64,000 nt of DNA, from NCBI GenBank assembly GCA_049594615.1, contig JBMYJR010000003.1, forward strand, positions 45,234 to 109,233, written 5' to 3'. A program made the translations under genes and the position numbers. The notes under the pieces are model-generated. The model had not been told where the DNA came from. It did not search any database and saw only the letters and a program-made list of their open reading frames with translations. Below, in pieces: positions 15,943-23,280 of this stretch; position 1 is the stretch's first letter, and each line of letters begins with the position of its first letter. Origin of the DNA: CAXPZW01 sp049594615. GTDB lineage: Bacteria > Bacteroidota > Bacteroidia > Flavobacteriales_D > Sanyastnellaceae.

Positions 15943-17799
15943 ATGAAACCTGTCTTGCTGGCACTGCTTGCCACTTGTGCCTCTGTGCTCACGGCGCAAA
16001 CCACCCTCAACATTGACATTGACAACGACTTCTCGGGGTTTGAGTACTTGGACAAGGTGCCGGATTCGGCGCGGGTATTTCTGGCCGGTGAAAATCACGC
16101 CTACCGCAACTTCAACAATGAAATCAAGGAGAAGACCTTGCGCTACCTCCACGCCCACCGTGACGTACGCTTATGGATCAGTGAAATGGGCGCCGGCCGG
16201 GCCTACCTGATCAACCAAGGGCTTATCCACGGGGATTCCACCATGTTTGACGTCATGAGCGACTTCTCTTGGGAGGAGGATGTAGATCAATACCGCCGCT
16301 TGGCCGCCTTCAACGACACCCTTCCTGAAGACCAACACGTGCAGATTTACGGCGTGGACGTGGAGCACGGTTGGGTATCGCTGGTGATTGCATTGGACCA
16401 CATACTCACCCGCCCAAACCAGGAGGCCCACGACAGCATCCGACTGGACTTGGAGGCCATCCACGGACTGGCGCGAGAAATCAAAGTCTCCTACCAAGGA
16501 CGCGGCAGCGCCCCCCCCGGATACCCCTACCTGAGCTCTTGGCGCACGGACGATGTGGTGATTTCCAACCTGCGCCATTTTCGCGATCACTTGAGCCGCC
16601 ACCGCTCCAAGGTGAACGCCTTCGTGGGCGACGACCGCACCGATTTTGACCAGGTGTTTGACTGCCTGGACCGCACCTTGCAGTACCACGACTACGAACA
16701 GCAAGCCTTGGTGTATGCCAACGTTTACCGCGAACTGCATCTGGCCGAGGAAGTGGCCGCACTGCTTCGAGCACATCCCGATCAAAACGCCTTTGGCCAG
16801 TTTGGCCGTTGCCATGTGTCCCAAGCGGACACCGACTCGTCTTGCACACGGGGAGTCATTGCCTCACTCGCAGCCCGTCTGGAGAACGAACCCGAGTACG
16901 GACTCGAAGGCCGAGTGGTGAGCACTGCCTACCTCTACCCCGACTACAACTGGGACCTCATCGAAAACCCGGTCTACAACCACGTGCGTGATGTTGCAAA
17001 TGCCCACGATCCAAAAGCCGTTGTAATGATCACCCAAGAGGAGGTGCCTGACAGTTTGATTTCCCAATCCGAAGCCATCTACGACCACTACATCATCAAC
17101 CATGGTGGTCTTGGAGAGGAAAAAACGCCTGAAATGCACTACGGCGGTACACGCGAAGCCGGTGAACGCGGAATGGGCGGTCTGTTCATCTCATGGCAAT
17201 ACAACGACTTCAGCAACGCTCAGGCCACCATGGCCGATTACTTCGGTTCGTATGGATTATCCTGGGATGAGAGCCACCGTAACTACGTGGGCCTCAGTAT
17301 TGGTGGCTACGGCATGCTGGACGGTTACAACATGGTACACCTGCTGTGGAGCACCGGCAACGGCAACCAAATCGACAACGATACCCTCGAGGTGCGCTGG
17401 AGCAGCGGCAAATTTTTGTACGAGGCTGGATACGACATGGCCTGGCTCACCAGCCACTTCAACTTCACCCCCAAAGGCGTGGTGGGCTACATGGGCAATT
17501 CCTTTCAGGTAGACGAATCCGAGGAGGTTAACGCCTTTTTGTCGCCGACAGGAGTGGCACAAACGCGCTACGAACTGCGCAATAACGCCTTCCTCGCCGG
17601 CGCAGGATTGAACCTGGAGTATGAAGGGAATCACCTGGTGATTGGGCTGCAAGGCACCTACCTGTGGGATCTGAGCCGCAACGTTTGGCGCTCACGCGAC
17701 ATCGTCGAAGTGCAGTCTCGTGCGGTGGATGTGGACAGTGCCCCTCGGGTGAAGTTCCACCACTGGACCGTTGGAATGCATTTAGGATGGGTGTGGTAA
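15943..17799 (+). CDS. Secreted EreA/ChaN-like protein with C-terminal barrel-like part
   Basis: A 618-residue protein with a signal peptide (KPVLLALLATCASVLTAQ). The N-terminal ~400 residues contain RVFLAGENHAYRNFNNEIKE and LWISEMGAGRAYLINQG; the GExH motif and the following Glu resemble the active-site region of erythromycin-esterase-like (EreA) and ChaN/TIKI-type domains, a hydrolase or metal-binding fold. The C-terminal ~180 residues are rich in alternating strands (GLSIGGYGMLDGYNMVHLLWS, HHWTVGMHLGWVW) and end in an aromatic strand, suggesting an outer-membrane barrel. Substrate is unknown; antibiotic hydrolysis should not be assumed. It ends 35 bases before the first cysteine leader. 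Confidence 0.55.
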   Translation: MKPVLLALLATCASVLTAQTTLNIDIDNDFSGFEYLDKVPDSARVFLAGENHAYRNFNNEIKEKTLRYLHAHRDVRLWISEMGAGRAYLINQGLIHGDSTMFDVMSDFSWEEDVDQYRRLAAFNDTLPEDQHVQIYGVDVEHGWVSLVIALDHILTRPNQEAHDSIRLDLEAIHGLAREIKVSYQGRGSAPPGYPYLSSWRTDDVVISNLRHFRDHLSRHRSKVNAFVGDDRTDFDQVFDCLDRTLQYHDYEQQALVYANVYRELHLAEEVAALLRAHPDQNAFGQFGRCHVSQADTDSSCTRGVIASLAARLENEPEYGLEGRVVSTAYLYPDYNWDLIENPVYNHVRDVANAHDPKAVVMITQEEVPDSLISQSEAIYDHYIINHGGLGEEKTPEMHYGGTREAGERGMGGLFISWQYNDFSNAQATMADYFGSYGLSWDESHRNYVGLSIGGYGMLDGYNMVHLLWSTGNGNQIDNDTLEVRWSSGKFLYEAGYDMAWLTSHFNFTPKGVVGYMGNSFQVDESEEVNAFLSPTGVAQTRYELRNNAFLAGAGLNLEYEGNHLVIGLQGTYLWDLSRNVWRSRDIVEVQSRAVDVDSAPRVKFHHWTVGMHLGWVW

Positions 17800-17820
17800 G
17801 GTTTTTCAAAAATCTTTCCC

Positions 17821-17828
17821 TACTTTTA
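17821..17828 (+). promoter_or_regulatory. Probable promoter of the cysteine leader/operon
   Basis: TACTTTTA differs by one base from TAnnTTTG. A T-rich element (GTTTTTC, 17801-17807) lies at about -33 spacing. The leader ATG is only 6 bases downstream of the element, so the leader mRNA would be leaderless or nearly so. Confidence 0.5.
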
Positions 17829-17834
17829 TCTTCA

Positions 17835-17891
17835 ATGATGACACAAAACGCATACTGCTGTTGTTGCTGTACCGACCTTTTGGTCCGGTAA
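17835..17891 (+). CDS. Polycysteine leader peptide 1 (attenuation)
   Basis: An 18-residue frame MMTQNAYCCCCCTDLLVR with five consecutive Cys codons (17856-17870, TGC and TGT mixed). It is followed by a pause-type hairpin within its 3' end (17871-17889), and then by a strong terminator (17919-17960). The downstream operon makes cysteine. This is the classical layout of a ribosome-sensing attenuator: when Cys-tRNA is scarce the ribosome stalls on the run. The stretch TCCGG (17884-17888), next to the stop codon, can pair with CCGGA (17928-17932) inside the left terminator arm and would then act as antiterminator. The start may be either of the two adjacent ATGs. Confidence 0.8.
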   Translation: MMTQNAYCCCCCTDLLVR

Positions 17892-17918
17892 GTGGCGCGG
17901 TATACGTATAAAATATCC

Positions 17919-17960
17919 AAGCCCTTTCCGGATGATCCCCGGAGAGGGCTTTTTGTTTTT
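17919..17960 (+). terminator. Attenuator terminator 1
   Basis: A 13-bp stem: AAGCCCTTTCCGG (17919-17931) pairs with CCGGAGAGGGCTT (17939-17951, one G-T pair) around a 7-base loop, followed by a T-rich tract to 17960. It lies between the two leader frames and would cut transcription before leader 2. Confidence 0.85.
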
Positions 17961-17985
17961 GGTTAAATCGGATACACTGTTAAAC

Positions 17986-18051
17986 ATGATTTGCATTCAG
18001 AAATACACCTGCTGCTGTTGCTGTTGCGCCAAGCGCATCGGTGAGCGGTAG
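17986..18051 (+). CDS. Polycysteine leader peptide 2 (attenuation)
   Basis: A 21-residue frame starting MICIQKYT, then six consecutive Cys codons (18010-18027), then AKRIGER and TAG. A seventh Cys is residue 3. GGTGAGC (18040-18046), just before the stop, pairs perfectly over 7 bases with GCTCACC (18090-18096), which covers the top of the left arm and the loop of the following terminator hairpin, so the two structures exclude each other. A ribosome stalled at the Cys run leaves 18040-18046 free (antitermination); one that reaches the stop covers it (termination). No separate promoter is evident, so it is probably transcribed by read-through of attenuator 1. Confidence 0.82.
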   Translation: MICIQKYTCCCCCCAKRIGER

Positions 18052-18081
18052 CATGGACTGAATCCAAGTCTCGAAACATGC

Positions 18082-18118
18082 GAAGCCCGGCTCACCTCAG
18101 AGCCGGGCTTCTTGCGTT
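18082..18118 (+). terminator. Attenuator terminator 2
   Basis: GAAGCCCGGCT (18082-18092) pairs with AGCCGGGCTTC (18101-18111), an 11-bp perfect stem with 8-base loop. The following tract TTGCGTT is only moderately T-rich, weaker than that of terminator 1. It ends about 70 bases before cysM. Confidence 0.75.
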
Positions 18119-18186
18119 AAAGACATGCCAAAAACCCAACAAGCCTTCCCTACAAACAAGCGTAAGCCACCCTAACGATAAACACC

Positions 18187-19122
18187 ATGAGCACCATCGC
18201 ACCATCCCCCTTACACGAGCGCATTGAAGAGTTGCAACACTACGTGGGCAACACCCCGCTCTTTCGTTTGAAGAATCTGTCCCCCAATCCCAATGTGGAA
18301 ATTTGGGCCAAGCTCGAATGGCAGCAATTTGGCGGTAGTGTGAAAGCCCGCGCAGCCTACCGTATTATCCGAGAAGCTGTGCGAAGCGGCCAATTGCGTG
18401 AAGGCAAAATCCTGCTGGACGCCACCAGTGGAAACACCGGCATTGCCTATGCAATTTTTGCCGCAGTGGCGGGCATTCCGCTCACCTTATGCGTTCCTGA
18501 GAACGCCAGCAAAGAGCGCAAGAATGTGCTAAAGTCCTTGGGGGTAAACGTGATCTACACTTCGGCCATGGAAACCACCGACGGCGCCCAACGTGTGGCC
18601 AAGCAACTGGCTGAGACCGCCCCTGACAAATACTTCTACGCCGACCAATACGCCAACCCAAACAATTGGAAGGCCCACTACGACAGCACCGCTCCCGAAA
18701 TCTTTGCCCAAACCGAAGGCCACATCACGCACTTTGTTGCGGGACTGGGTACCACGGGTACCTTCACAGGCACTGGACGTCGCTTGCAAGAACTCAATCC
18801 AGACATCCAACGCATTGCGCTCCAACCCGAAACTGCACTGCATGGACTCGAAGGTTGGAAGCATCTGGAAACCGCCCACACCCCGGCCATTTACGATGCC
18901 TCGGTGGCAGACGCATTGCGGACGGTAGACACCGGCAGCGCCTATATTTTCATGTGTCGCGCGGCCAAAGAAGAAGGACTGCTGCTGAGCCCATCCAGCG
19001 CCGCCAACCTGGCAGGTGCCGTACAGCTCGCCAGCGAATTGGACAGCGGGGTCATCGTCACCGTCTTTGCCGACGACGCCACCAAATACAGCGAAGTGGT
19101 TGAACACGTATTCCAGAACTGA
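18187..19122 (+). CDS. cysM: Cysteine synthase CysM-type
   Basis: A 311-residue fold-type II PLP enzyme. The PLP lysine is K53 in FGGSVKARAAY, and the substrate Asn-loop is TSGNTG at 80-85. The glycine-rich phosphate-binding loop is GLGTTGTFTGTG. It makes cysteine from an activated serine and a sulfur donor. The next genes encode a sulfur carrier, its activating enzyme and a JAMM protease, the same set as mycobacterial CysM-CysO-Mec with MoeZ, so the donor is inferred to be carrier-thiocarboxylate and the acceptor possibly O-phosphoserine. The stop and the next start overlap by one base (TGATG). Expression is probably controlled by the two polycysteine attenuators upstream. Confidence 0.9.
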   Translation: MSTIAPSPLHERIEELQHYVGNTPLFRLKNLSPNPNVEIWAKLEWQQFGGSVKARAAYRIIREAVRSGQLREGKILLDATSGNTGIAYAIFAAVAGIPLTLCVPENASKERKNVLKSLGVNVIYTSAMETTDGAQRVAKQLAETAPDKYFYADQYANPNNWKAHYDSTAPEIFAQTEGHITHFVAGLGTTGTFTGTGRRLQELNPDIQRIALQPETALHGLEGWKHLETAHTPAIYDASVADALRTVDTGSAYIFMCRAAKEEGLLLSPSSAANLAGAVQLASELDSGVIVTVFADDATKYSEVVEHVFQN

Positions 19123-19556
19123 TGCTGACGGTAACCCTCACCCCTGAAGCCCGCGAGGTCATTGAGCGCGACGCCCTGGCGGCCTTCCCCAACGAATGCT
19201 GCGGCTTTCTTTACGGGTACGAAGACAACACCCGCAACATCACCTTTTCCCAACCGGTGGAAAACGTGGAGGACGGCGATCAACACCGCCGATTTGCCAT
19301 TTCACCCGAGCAATACCTAGACGCCGAACGGTTTGCCCTTACACAGGGATTGACCTTGCTGGGCGTGTACCACAGCCACCCCAAGCACCCAGCGTTTCCT
19401 TCGGAGCACGACCGTGTGCAGGCCATGCCGTGGTTCAGTTACCTCATCATCAACGCAGAAGCTGGTTACACCGGCGACCTGCACAGCTTTGTGCTCAATG
19501 AAGCACGGCAATTCGAACAACAACCGTTGATCTCTTCGGTACCAACCCAACTTTAA
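19122..19556 (+). CDS. JAMM/Mov34 metalloprotease, Mec+-like
   Basis: A 144-residue stand-alone JAMM domain. Catalytic residues are all visible: E25 (NECCGFLYG), H84 and H86 (VYHSHP) and D97 (PSEHD), the EX(n)HXHX(n)SXXD zinc site. Such proteins cleave bonds after a ubiquitin-like GG. In the mycobacterial pathway Mec+ releases cysteine from the CysO-cysteine adduct; in other systems a JAMM trims residues after GG. Both jobs are plausible here because the adjacent carrier ends in GG plus two residues. Third position of the cysteine operon set, between cysM and the carrier gene. Confidence 0.88.
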   Translation: MLTVTLTPEAREVIERDALAAFPNECCGFLYGYEDNTRNITFSQPVENVEDGDQHRRFAISPEQYLDAERFALTQGLTLLGVYHSHPKHPAFPSEHDRVQAMPWFSYLIINAEAGYTGDLHSFVLNEARQFEQQPLISSVPTQL

Positions 19557-19566
19557 ATTTTTCATC

Positions 19567-19845
19567 ATGGCAACCCTGATTATTCCAACTCCGTTGCGCA
19601 AATTCACCGCAAATCAATCCTCCTTCGAAAGCAACGGAGGCACGGTCAAAGACGTCGTACACGAACTCGTATCGACCCACGAAGGACTCAAAACACACCT
19701 GCTGGACGACGGCGGAAACCTGCGTTCATTCATCCGCATTTATGTGGGTGATGAAGACATCCAAGCCCTCGACCAGGAGAACACTGCCGTGCAACCCGGC
19801 GCCACCATTTCCATCATCCCCGCCATTGCCGGGGGCAGCCACTGA
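19567..19845 (+). CDS. MoaD/ThiS-type sulfur carrier, CysO-like
   Basis: A 92-residue beta-grasp sulfur carrier. It begins MATLIIPTPLRKFTANQ and ends ISIIPAIAGGSH. The diglycine at 89-90, normally the extreme C terminus that becomes the thiocarboxylate, is followed by Ser-His. It therefore needs proteolytic trimming before E1 can adenylate it, unless the extra residues are tolerated; the JAMM protease encoded just upstream is the obvious candidate. Length and fold fit CysO more than MoaD (~80 residues). It lies 10 bases after the JAMM gene and 5 before the E1 gene. Confidence 0.88.
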   Translation: MATLIIPTPLRKFTANQSSFESNGGTVKDVVHELVSTHEGLKTHLLDDGGNLRSFIRIYVGDEDIQALDQENTAVQPGATISIIPAIAGGSH

Positions 19846-19850
19846 TCGCC

Positions 19851-21014
19851 ATGCAAACCACATTCAGCAAAGACGAACTCGAGCGCTACAGCCGCCACCT
19901 GATCATTCCCGAGTTCAACATCGAAGGCCAACGCCGATTGAAAAACAGCAAAGTGCTGGTGGTGGGCAGTGGCGGGCTAGGCAGCCCCTTATTGCTTTAC
20001 CTCGCGGCTGCGGGCGTTGGTCATATTGGCATCGTTGATTTTGACGTGGTGGACGACAGCAACTTGCAACGCCAAGTGCTGTTCACCCAAGCCGACGTGG
20101 GCAAACCCAAGGTCGAAGCCGCAGCGGATCGGATCCGAGCACTGAATCCGCACATTGTGGTGCAGACCTACAACACCAAACTCACCAGCGCCAACGCGTT
20201 GGACATCATCAAAGACTACGACTTGGTGGCCGACGGCACCGACAATTTCCCCACGCGTTACTTGGTAAACGACGCTTGTGTATTGCTGGACAAGGTGAAC
20301 GTCTACGCCTCCATTTTCCGCTTTGAAGGCCAGGCTTCAGTGTTCAACTATGTGGATGAAAGCGGCGAGCGTGGGCCCAACTACCGCGACTTGTTTCCCG
20401 AGCCGCCACCCCCAGGGTTGGTCCCCAGTTGTGCCGAAGGTGGGGTGATTGGCGTGCTTCCGGGCATCCTGGGATCACTTCAGGCCAACGAGGTCATCAA
20501 AGTGCTGTCGGGCGTGGGCGAACCGTTGAGTGGTCGCCTGTTCATTTTCGATGCGGGGAGCTTCCAAACGCGGACACTCAAGGTGCATCGCAATCCGAAT
20601 AACCCACTCAACGGCACCCAACCCACCCAAACTGAGCTCATCGACTACGAACAGTTCTGCGGTTTTAAAACCACCGCACGCAAAGAGGACCTCGAAGTGC
20701 GCGAAGTACAGCCCGGCGAGTATGCCGCTTGGGTGCGCGAAGGCCAGCCCGTGACCTTGATCGATGTGCGTGAACCGTACGAATATGAAATCGCCAACTT
20801 GGGTGGCAAGCTGGCTCCACTGGCCTCGCTGCCGGAGTTTGCGGGCGACATTCCGCGAGACGGCAAGGTGGTCATCCACTGCCGCAGCGGGGTGCGCAGT
20901 GCCCGTGCCATCAAACAACTGGAAGCCGATTTTGGCTTCAGCAACCTCTACAACCTCAAAGGCGGCATTTTAGCCTACGCGGATGAAATTGATCCGTCGT
21001 TGGCCAAGTACTGA
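19851..21014 (+). CDS. moeZ: MoeZ-type E1 activating enzyme with rhodanese domain
   Basis: A 387-residue fusion. Residues 1 to ~260 are a ThiF/MoeB/E1 adenylation domain: ERYSRHLIIPEF, the nucleotide loop VVGSGGLGSPL and the Cys loop VPSCAEGGVIG with C194. Residues ~285-387 are a rhodanese domain with active-site C344 in IHCRSGVRSA. It adenylates the carrier C terminus and hands over sulfur to form the thiocarboxylate. No paired CxxC zinc motifs are present, unlike E. coli MoeB but like mycobacterial MoeZ. Last gene of the cysteine operon; a terminator follows. Confidence 0.92.
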   Translation: MQTTFSKDELERYSRHLIIPEFNIEGQRRLKNSKVLVVGSGGLGSPLLLYLAAAGVGHIGIVDFDVVDDSNLQRQVLFTQADVGKPKVEAAADRIRALNPHIVVQTYNTKLTSANALDIIKDYDLVADGTDNFPTRYLVNDACVLLDKVNVYASIFRFEGQASVFNYVDESGERGPNYRDLFPEPPPPGLVPSCAEGGVIGVLPGILGSLQANEVIKVLSGVGEPLSGRLFIFDAGSFQTRTLKVHRNPNNPLNGTQPTQTELIDYEQFCGFKTTARKEDLEVREVQPGEYAAWVREGQPVTLIDVREPYEYEIANLGGKLAPLASLPEFAGDIPRDGKVVIHCRSGVRSARAIKQLEADFGFSNLYNLKGGILAYADEIDPSLAKY

Positions 21015-21054
21015 GTTCGTCCAAGGGCCTGTTGCTTTCAGGTCCGGCACTGCG

Positions 21055-21090
21055 CCCCCGGTGTGCATGCATACCGGGGGTCTTTTTTTT
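21055..21090 (+). terminator. Terminator of the cysteine operon
   Basis: CCCCCGGT (21055-21062) pairs with ACCGGGGG (21073-21080), followed by TC and eight T. It ends 13 bases before the next ATG, so the following Hpt gene must have its promoter inside or before it, or depend on read-through. Confidence 0.88.
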
Positions 21091-21103
21091 GCATGTTTGT
21101 AAT

Positions 21104-21445
21104 ATGGAGGGCCCTGCCGGCAAATACGATTTGGACATTCTTCGCGTGATGTACCGCGGCGACATGAGCAAAGTGCGGCGCACCATTGCCTTGTTCGGTG
21201 ACAGCCTCGAAAGTGAGGTGGAGCAAGTGCTGGAGGCCTTCTTGGTGCGCGACAGCCGTGCCTTGCATAAACAACTGCACAAAATTCGTCCCAATGCCCA
21301 ACTCATGGGCGCTGCTCACTTGCTAGAATTGGTGGATTCGGCTTCCAAAGCCAGCCATGCCCAAAACTACATTGAGCTGGAACGCTGCGTGTTTCGCATG
21401 CGGGAAGAGGCCGCCGTATTGGCTGCCAACTTGAAGCGGGTTTAA
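21104..21445 (+). CDS. Stand-alone Hpt protein
   Basis: A 113-residue helical protein from ATG 21104 (MEGPAGKYDLDILRVMYRGD). The segment ALHKQLHKIRPNAQLMGA matches the Hpt signature HxxKP-like, with H59 as phosphoacceptor and R62-P63 after it. No kinase or receiver gene is adjacent, so it is an orphan relay component, the third Hpt-like protein in the window. It starts right after the terminator of the cysteine operon, and its TAA overlaps the stop of the convergent gene (shared TTAA). Confidence 0.75.
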   Translation: MEGPAGKYDLDILRVMYRGDMSKVRRTIALFGDSLESEVEQVLEAFLVRDSRALHKQLHKIRPNAQLMGAAHLLELVDSASKASHAQNYIELERCVFRMREEAAVLAANLKRV

Positions 21446-22569
21446 CGGTGCACCAAGATGTGGAACGTGCCGTGTTCCCCTACACCGGTGACCACTTTGA
21501 GCCCAGGTGAGCCGTGTGCAATGGTCTCAGGGCGTTGCACCCAAGCGGTTCTTGCATCGAGTATCCGCCCTCCCGCACTCCAAAATTGAAGTTGGTACCA
21601 GCCTGGCGTGAAGGCTTCGGCCTGAGCAGTTGCCACATTAAGCGGCTCACAGTCTTCTGCAACGGTGATGTACCCCGTGCAGTTGGAATGATTGTCCTCG
21701 AGGGTAGCGGTGGATTGCACCGCACCGTTCAGTTCCCAATTGGCCACTGCGCAGCACCACATGAGCGCTTGATTTTGTGTGATGTCGACCGTACCGATTT
21801 CATCGAGTCCAGCAAGGGCTTCGATGTTGACCATGCTACCGTTGCCGTGCAAATCCAGGGTGTCGCCGATGACTTGCATGGCTTGCAAGCCGTCGAGGTT
21901 GGCCAGCAAATCCATGTCAAACAAGCGCAAGTCACCGCTCACTTCTTCCAAAGCGCTGAGGCCTTGTACTTGGGTGAGCATGGGCAGAGAAACTTCCAAG
22001 TTACCTGCTACTTGCGTCAGCGTAGCAAGGGGGCTCAAATCGTCCAACACCAAGTTCTGGTGGTCCAAAATCAAGTCTCCCGCCAAGGTGGTCTGGCCCG
22101 CCAGCCCACCCAACGACGCCAGCGTCGTATTCTCTCGAAAGACCACATCACCTCCAAAAGAGCATCCTTCCAACGCATCAAACTGCACCAATGTGATGTT
22201 GCCCATGAAGGTCAAATCGCCCCCGATGGAAGTCAGTGCACTGAGCCCGTCCAAGGATTGCAGCGTGAAGTTGTTGTGGAACTCCAGGTTGCCACCGATG
22301 GTTTCCAAGGCTTGCAACCCGCCCACATGGAGCAGAGAAATGTTGTTGTGGATCAGCAAATGCTCCTCCACCGAAGTGACCTGCGACAAGGCGTCCACAT
22401 CGCTGGTGGCCGGATCAGAAACAAGCAGGGAGCCAAAAATGGACGTGCACCCCGAAAGGGTCGCCAATTCAGCACCGGTTTCCACTACCAAGGTATCGCC
22501 GGTGGTGCCGCATTGCGCGCACAGGGTCGCGGACAATCCGAGTGCCGCGAGCAGGGTGGGGAACTTCAT
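21442..22569 (-). CDS. Secreted receptor-L-domain-like repeat protein with probable T9SS tail
   Basis: A 375-residue protein from ATG 22569 with signal peptide (KFPTLLAALGLSATLCAQ). The body repeats a ~25-residue pattern of the kind LxxLxGLxALxxIGGDLxFxxN (for example LQSLDGLSALTSIGGDLTF), the right-handed helix of receptor-L/leucine-rich-repeat-like proteins. The last ~45 residues (FWSAGGRILD...GLKVVTGVGEHGTFHILVHR) look like a type IX secretion sorting domain. It is probably a cell-surface or secreted binding protein; the ligand is unknown. Confidence 0.75.
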   Translation of the reverse strand: MKFPTLLAALGLSATLCAQCGTTGDTLVVETGAELATLSGCTSIFGSLLVSDPATSDVDALSQVTSVEEHLLIHNNISLLHVGGLQALETIGGNLEFHNNFTLQSLDGLSALTSIGGDLTFMGNITLVQFDALEGCSFGGDVVFRENTTLASLGGLAGQTTLAGDLILDHQNLVLDDLSPLATLTQVAGNLEVSLPMLTQVQGLSALEEVSGDLRLFDMDLLANLDGLQAMQVIGDTLDLHGNGSMVNIEALAGLDEIGTVDITQNQALMWCCAVANWELNGAVQSTATLEDNHSNCTGYITVAEDCEPLNVATAQAEAFTPGWYQLQFWSAGGRILDARTAWVQRPETIAHGSPGLKVVTGVGEHGTFHILVHR

Positions 22570-22628
22570 GATGGAAGGATACGCAGAATCCGCCCCAAAG
22601 TTCGCAGAAAACTTCCGTGGCGCGCGCC

Positions 22629-22657
22629 TTGCGCTCTGAAGGAAGGGCGTACCTTTG
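22629..22657 (+). promoter_or_regulatory. purN promoter
   Basis: TTG at 22629-22631 and TACCTTTG at 22650-22657 are 18 bases apart, matching Bacteroidota -33 and -7 elements. The ATG is 20 bases downstream. Confidence 0.7.
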
Positions 22658-22677
22658 CGGCTCGTTTTTGACTCGTC

Positions 22678-23262
22678 ATGCAACACCGTTTGGCCATACT
22701 CGCTTCCGGCTCGGGCTCCAACGCTCGAAAGATGCTGGAATTCTTTGCCGACCACCCCTCGGTGAAGGTGGATCTGATTGGCACCAACCGTGCCGATGCC
22801 GGGGTGTTGCAACATGCCCGTGATTTTGACGTGGAAACCCTGGTGTTCGACCGCGAAACCTTGCGCAACACACTCGCGCAAACCCTTGTGGACCGGGGTA
22901 TCACCCACGTGGTATTGGCCGGGTTCCTATGGATGATCCCCGAAGCATTGCTCGAGGCTTATCCTGACCGCATGGTCAACATCCATCCCTCCCTGTTGCC
23001 CAAATACGGCGGCAAAGGCATGTACGGCATGCACGTGCACCGGGCCGTCAAACAAGCAGGAGAAGTCAAATCGGGCATCACCATACACCTGGTCAATGCC
23101 CGGTACGATGAGGGCCAGATCCTCTTCCAAGCCTCCACACCCGTAGCACTGGAAGACACTCCTGAAGACATCCAACAAGCCGTCCAAGTGCTGGAACACA
23201 CCCATTTTGCTCCTGTAGTAGCAGCTTGGGTCGACGGCCAACCCTTTTCAGCGCAAGCTTAA
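22678..23262 (+). CDS. purN: Phosphoribosylglycinamide formyltransferase
   Basis: A 194-residue GAR transformylase using 10-formyl-THF in purine synthesis. The N terminus LAILASGSGSNA is the GAR-binding loop; VNIHPSLLPKYGGKGMYGMHVH carries the catalytic His and folate-site residues; SGITIHLVNARYDEGQIL has the conserved Asp. Length is normal. It follows a good promoter and is 18 bases upstream of marC, possibly cotranscribed. Confidence 0.96.
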   Translation: MQHRLAILASGSGSNARKMLEFFADHPSVKVDLIGTNRADAGVLQHARDFDVETLVFDRETLRNTLAQTLVDRGITHVVLAGFLWMIPEALLEAYPDRMVNIHPSLLPKYGGKGMYGMHVHRAVKQAGEVKSGITIHLVNARYDEGQILFQASTPVALEDTPEDIQQAVQVLEHTHFAPVVAAWVDGQPFSAQA

Positions 23263-23280
23263 CCCTTCAATCCAGACGCT

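Noticed and set aside
15943..17799. Calling this gene a macrolide-resistance erythromycin esterase
   Set aside because: Only the GExH region resembles EreA/ChaN; the rest of the protein, its secretion signal and barrel-like end do not support a resistance role.
17835..18051. Reading the Cys-rich peptides as metallothionein-like or toxin peptides
   Set aside because: Very short length, cysteine as an uninterrupted run, adjoining terminators and a cysteine operon downstream fit an attenuator far better.
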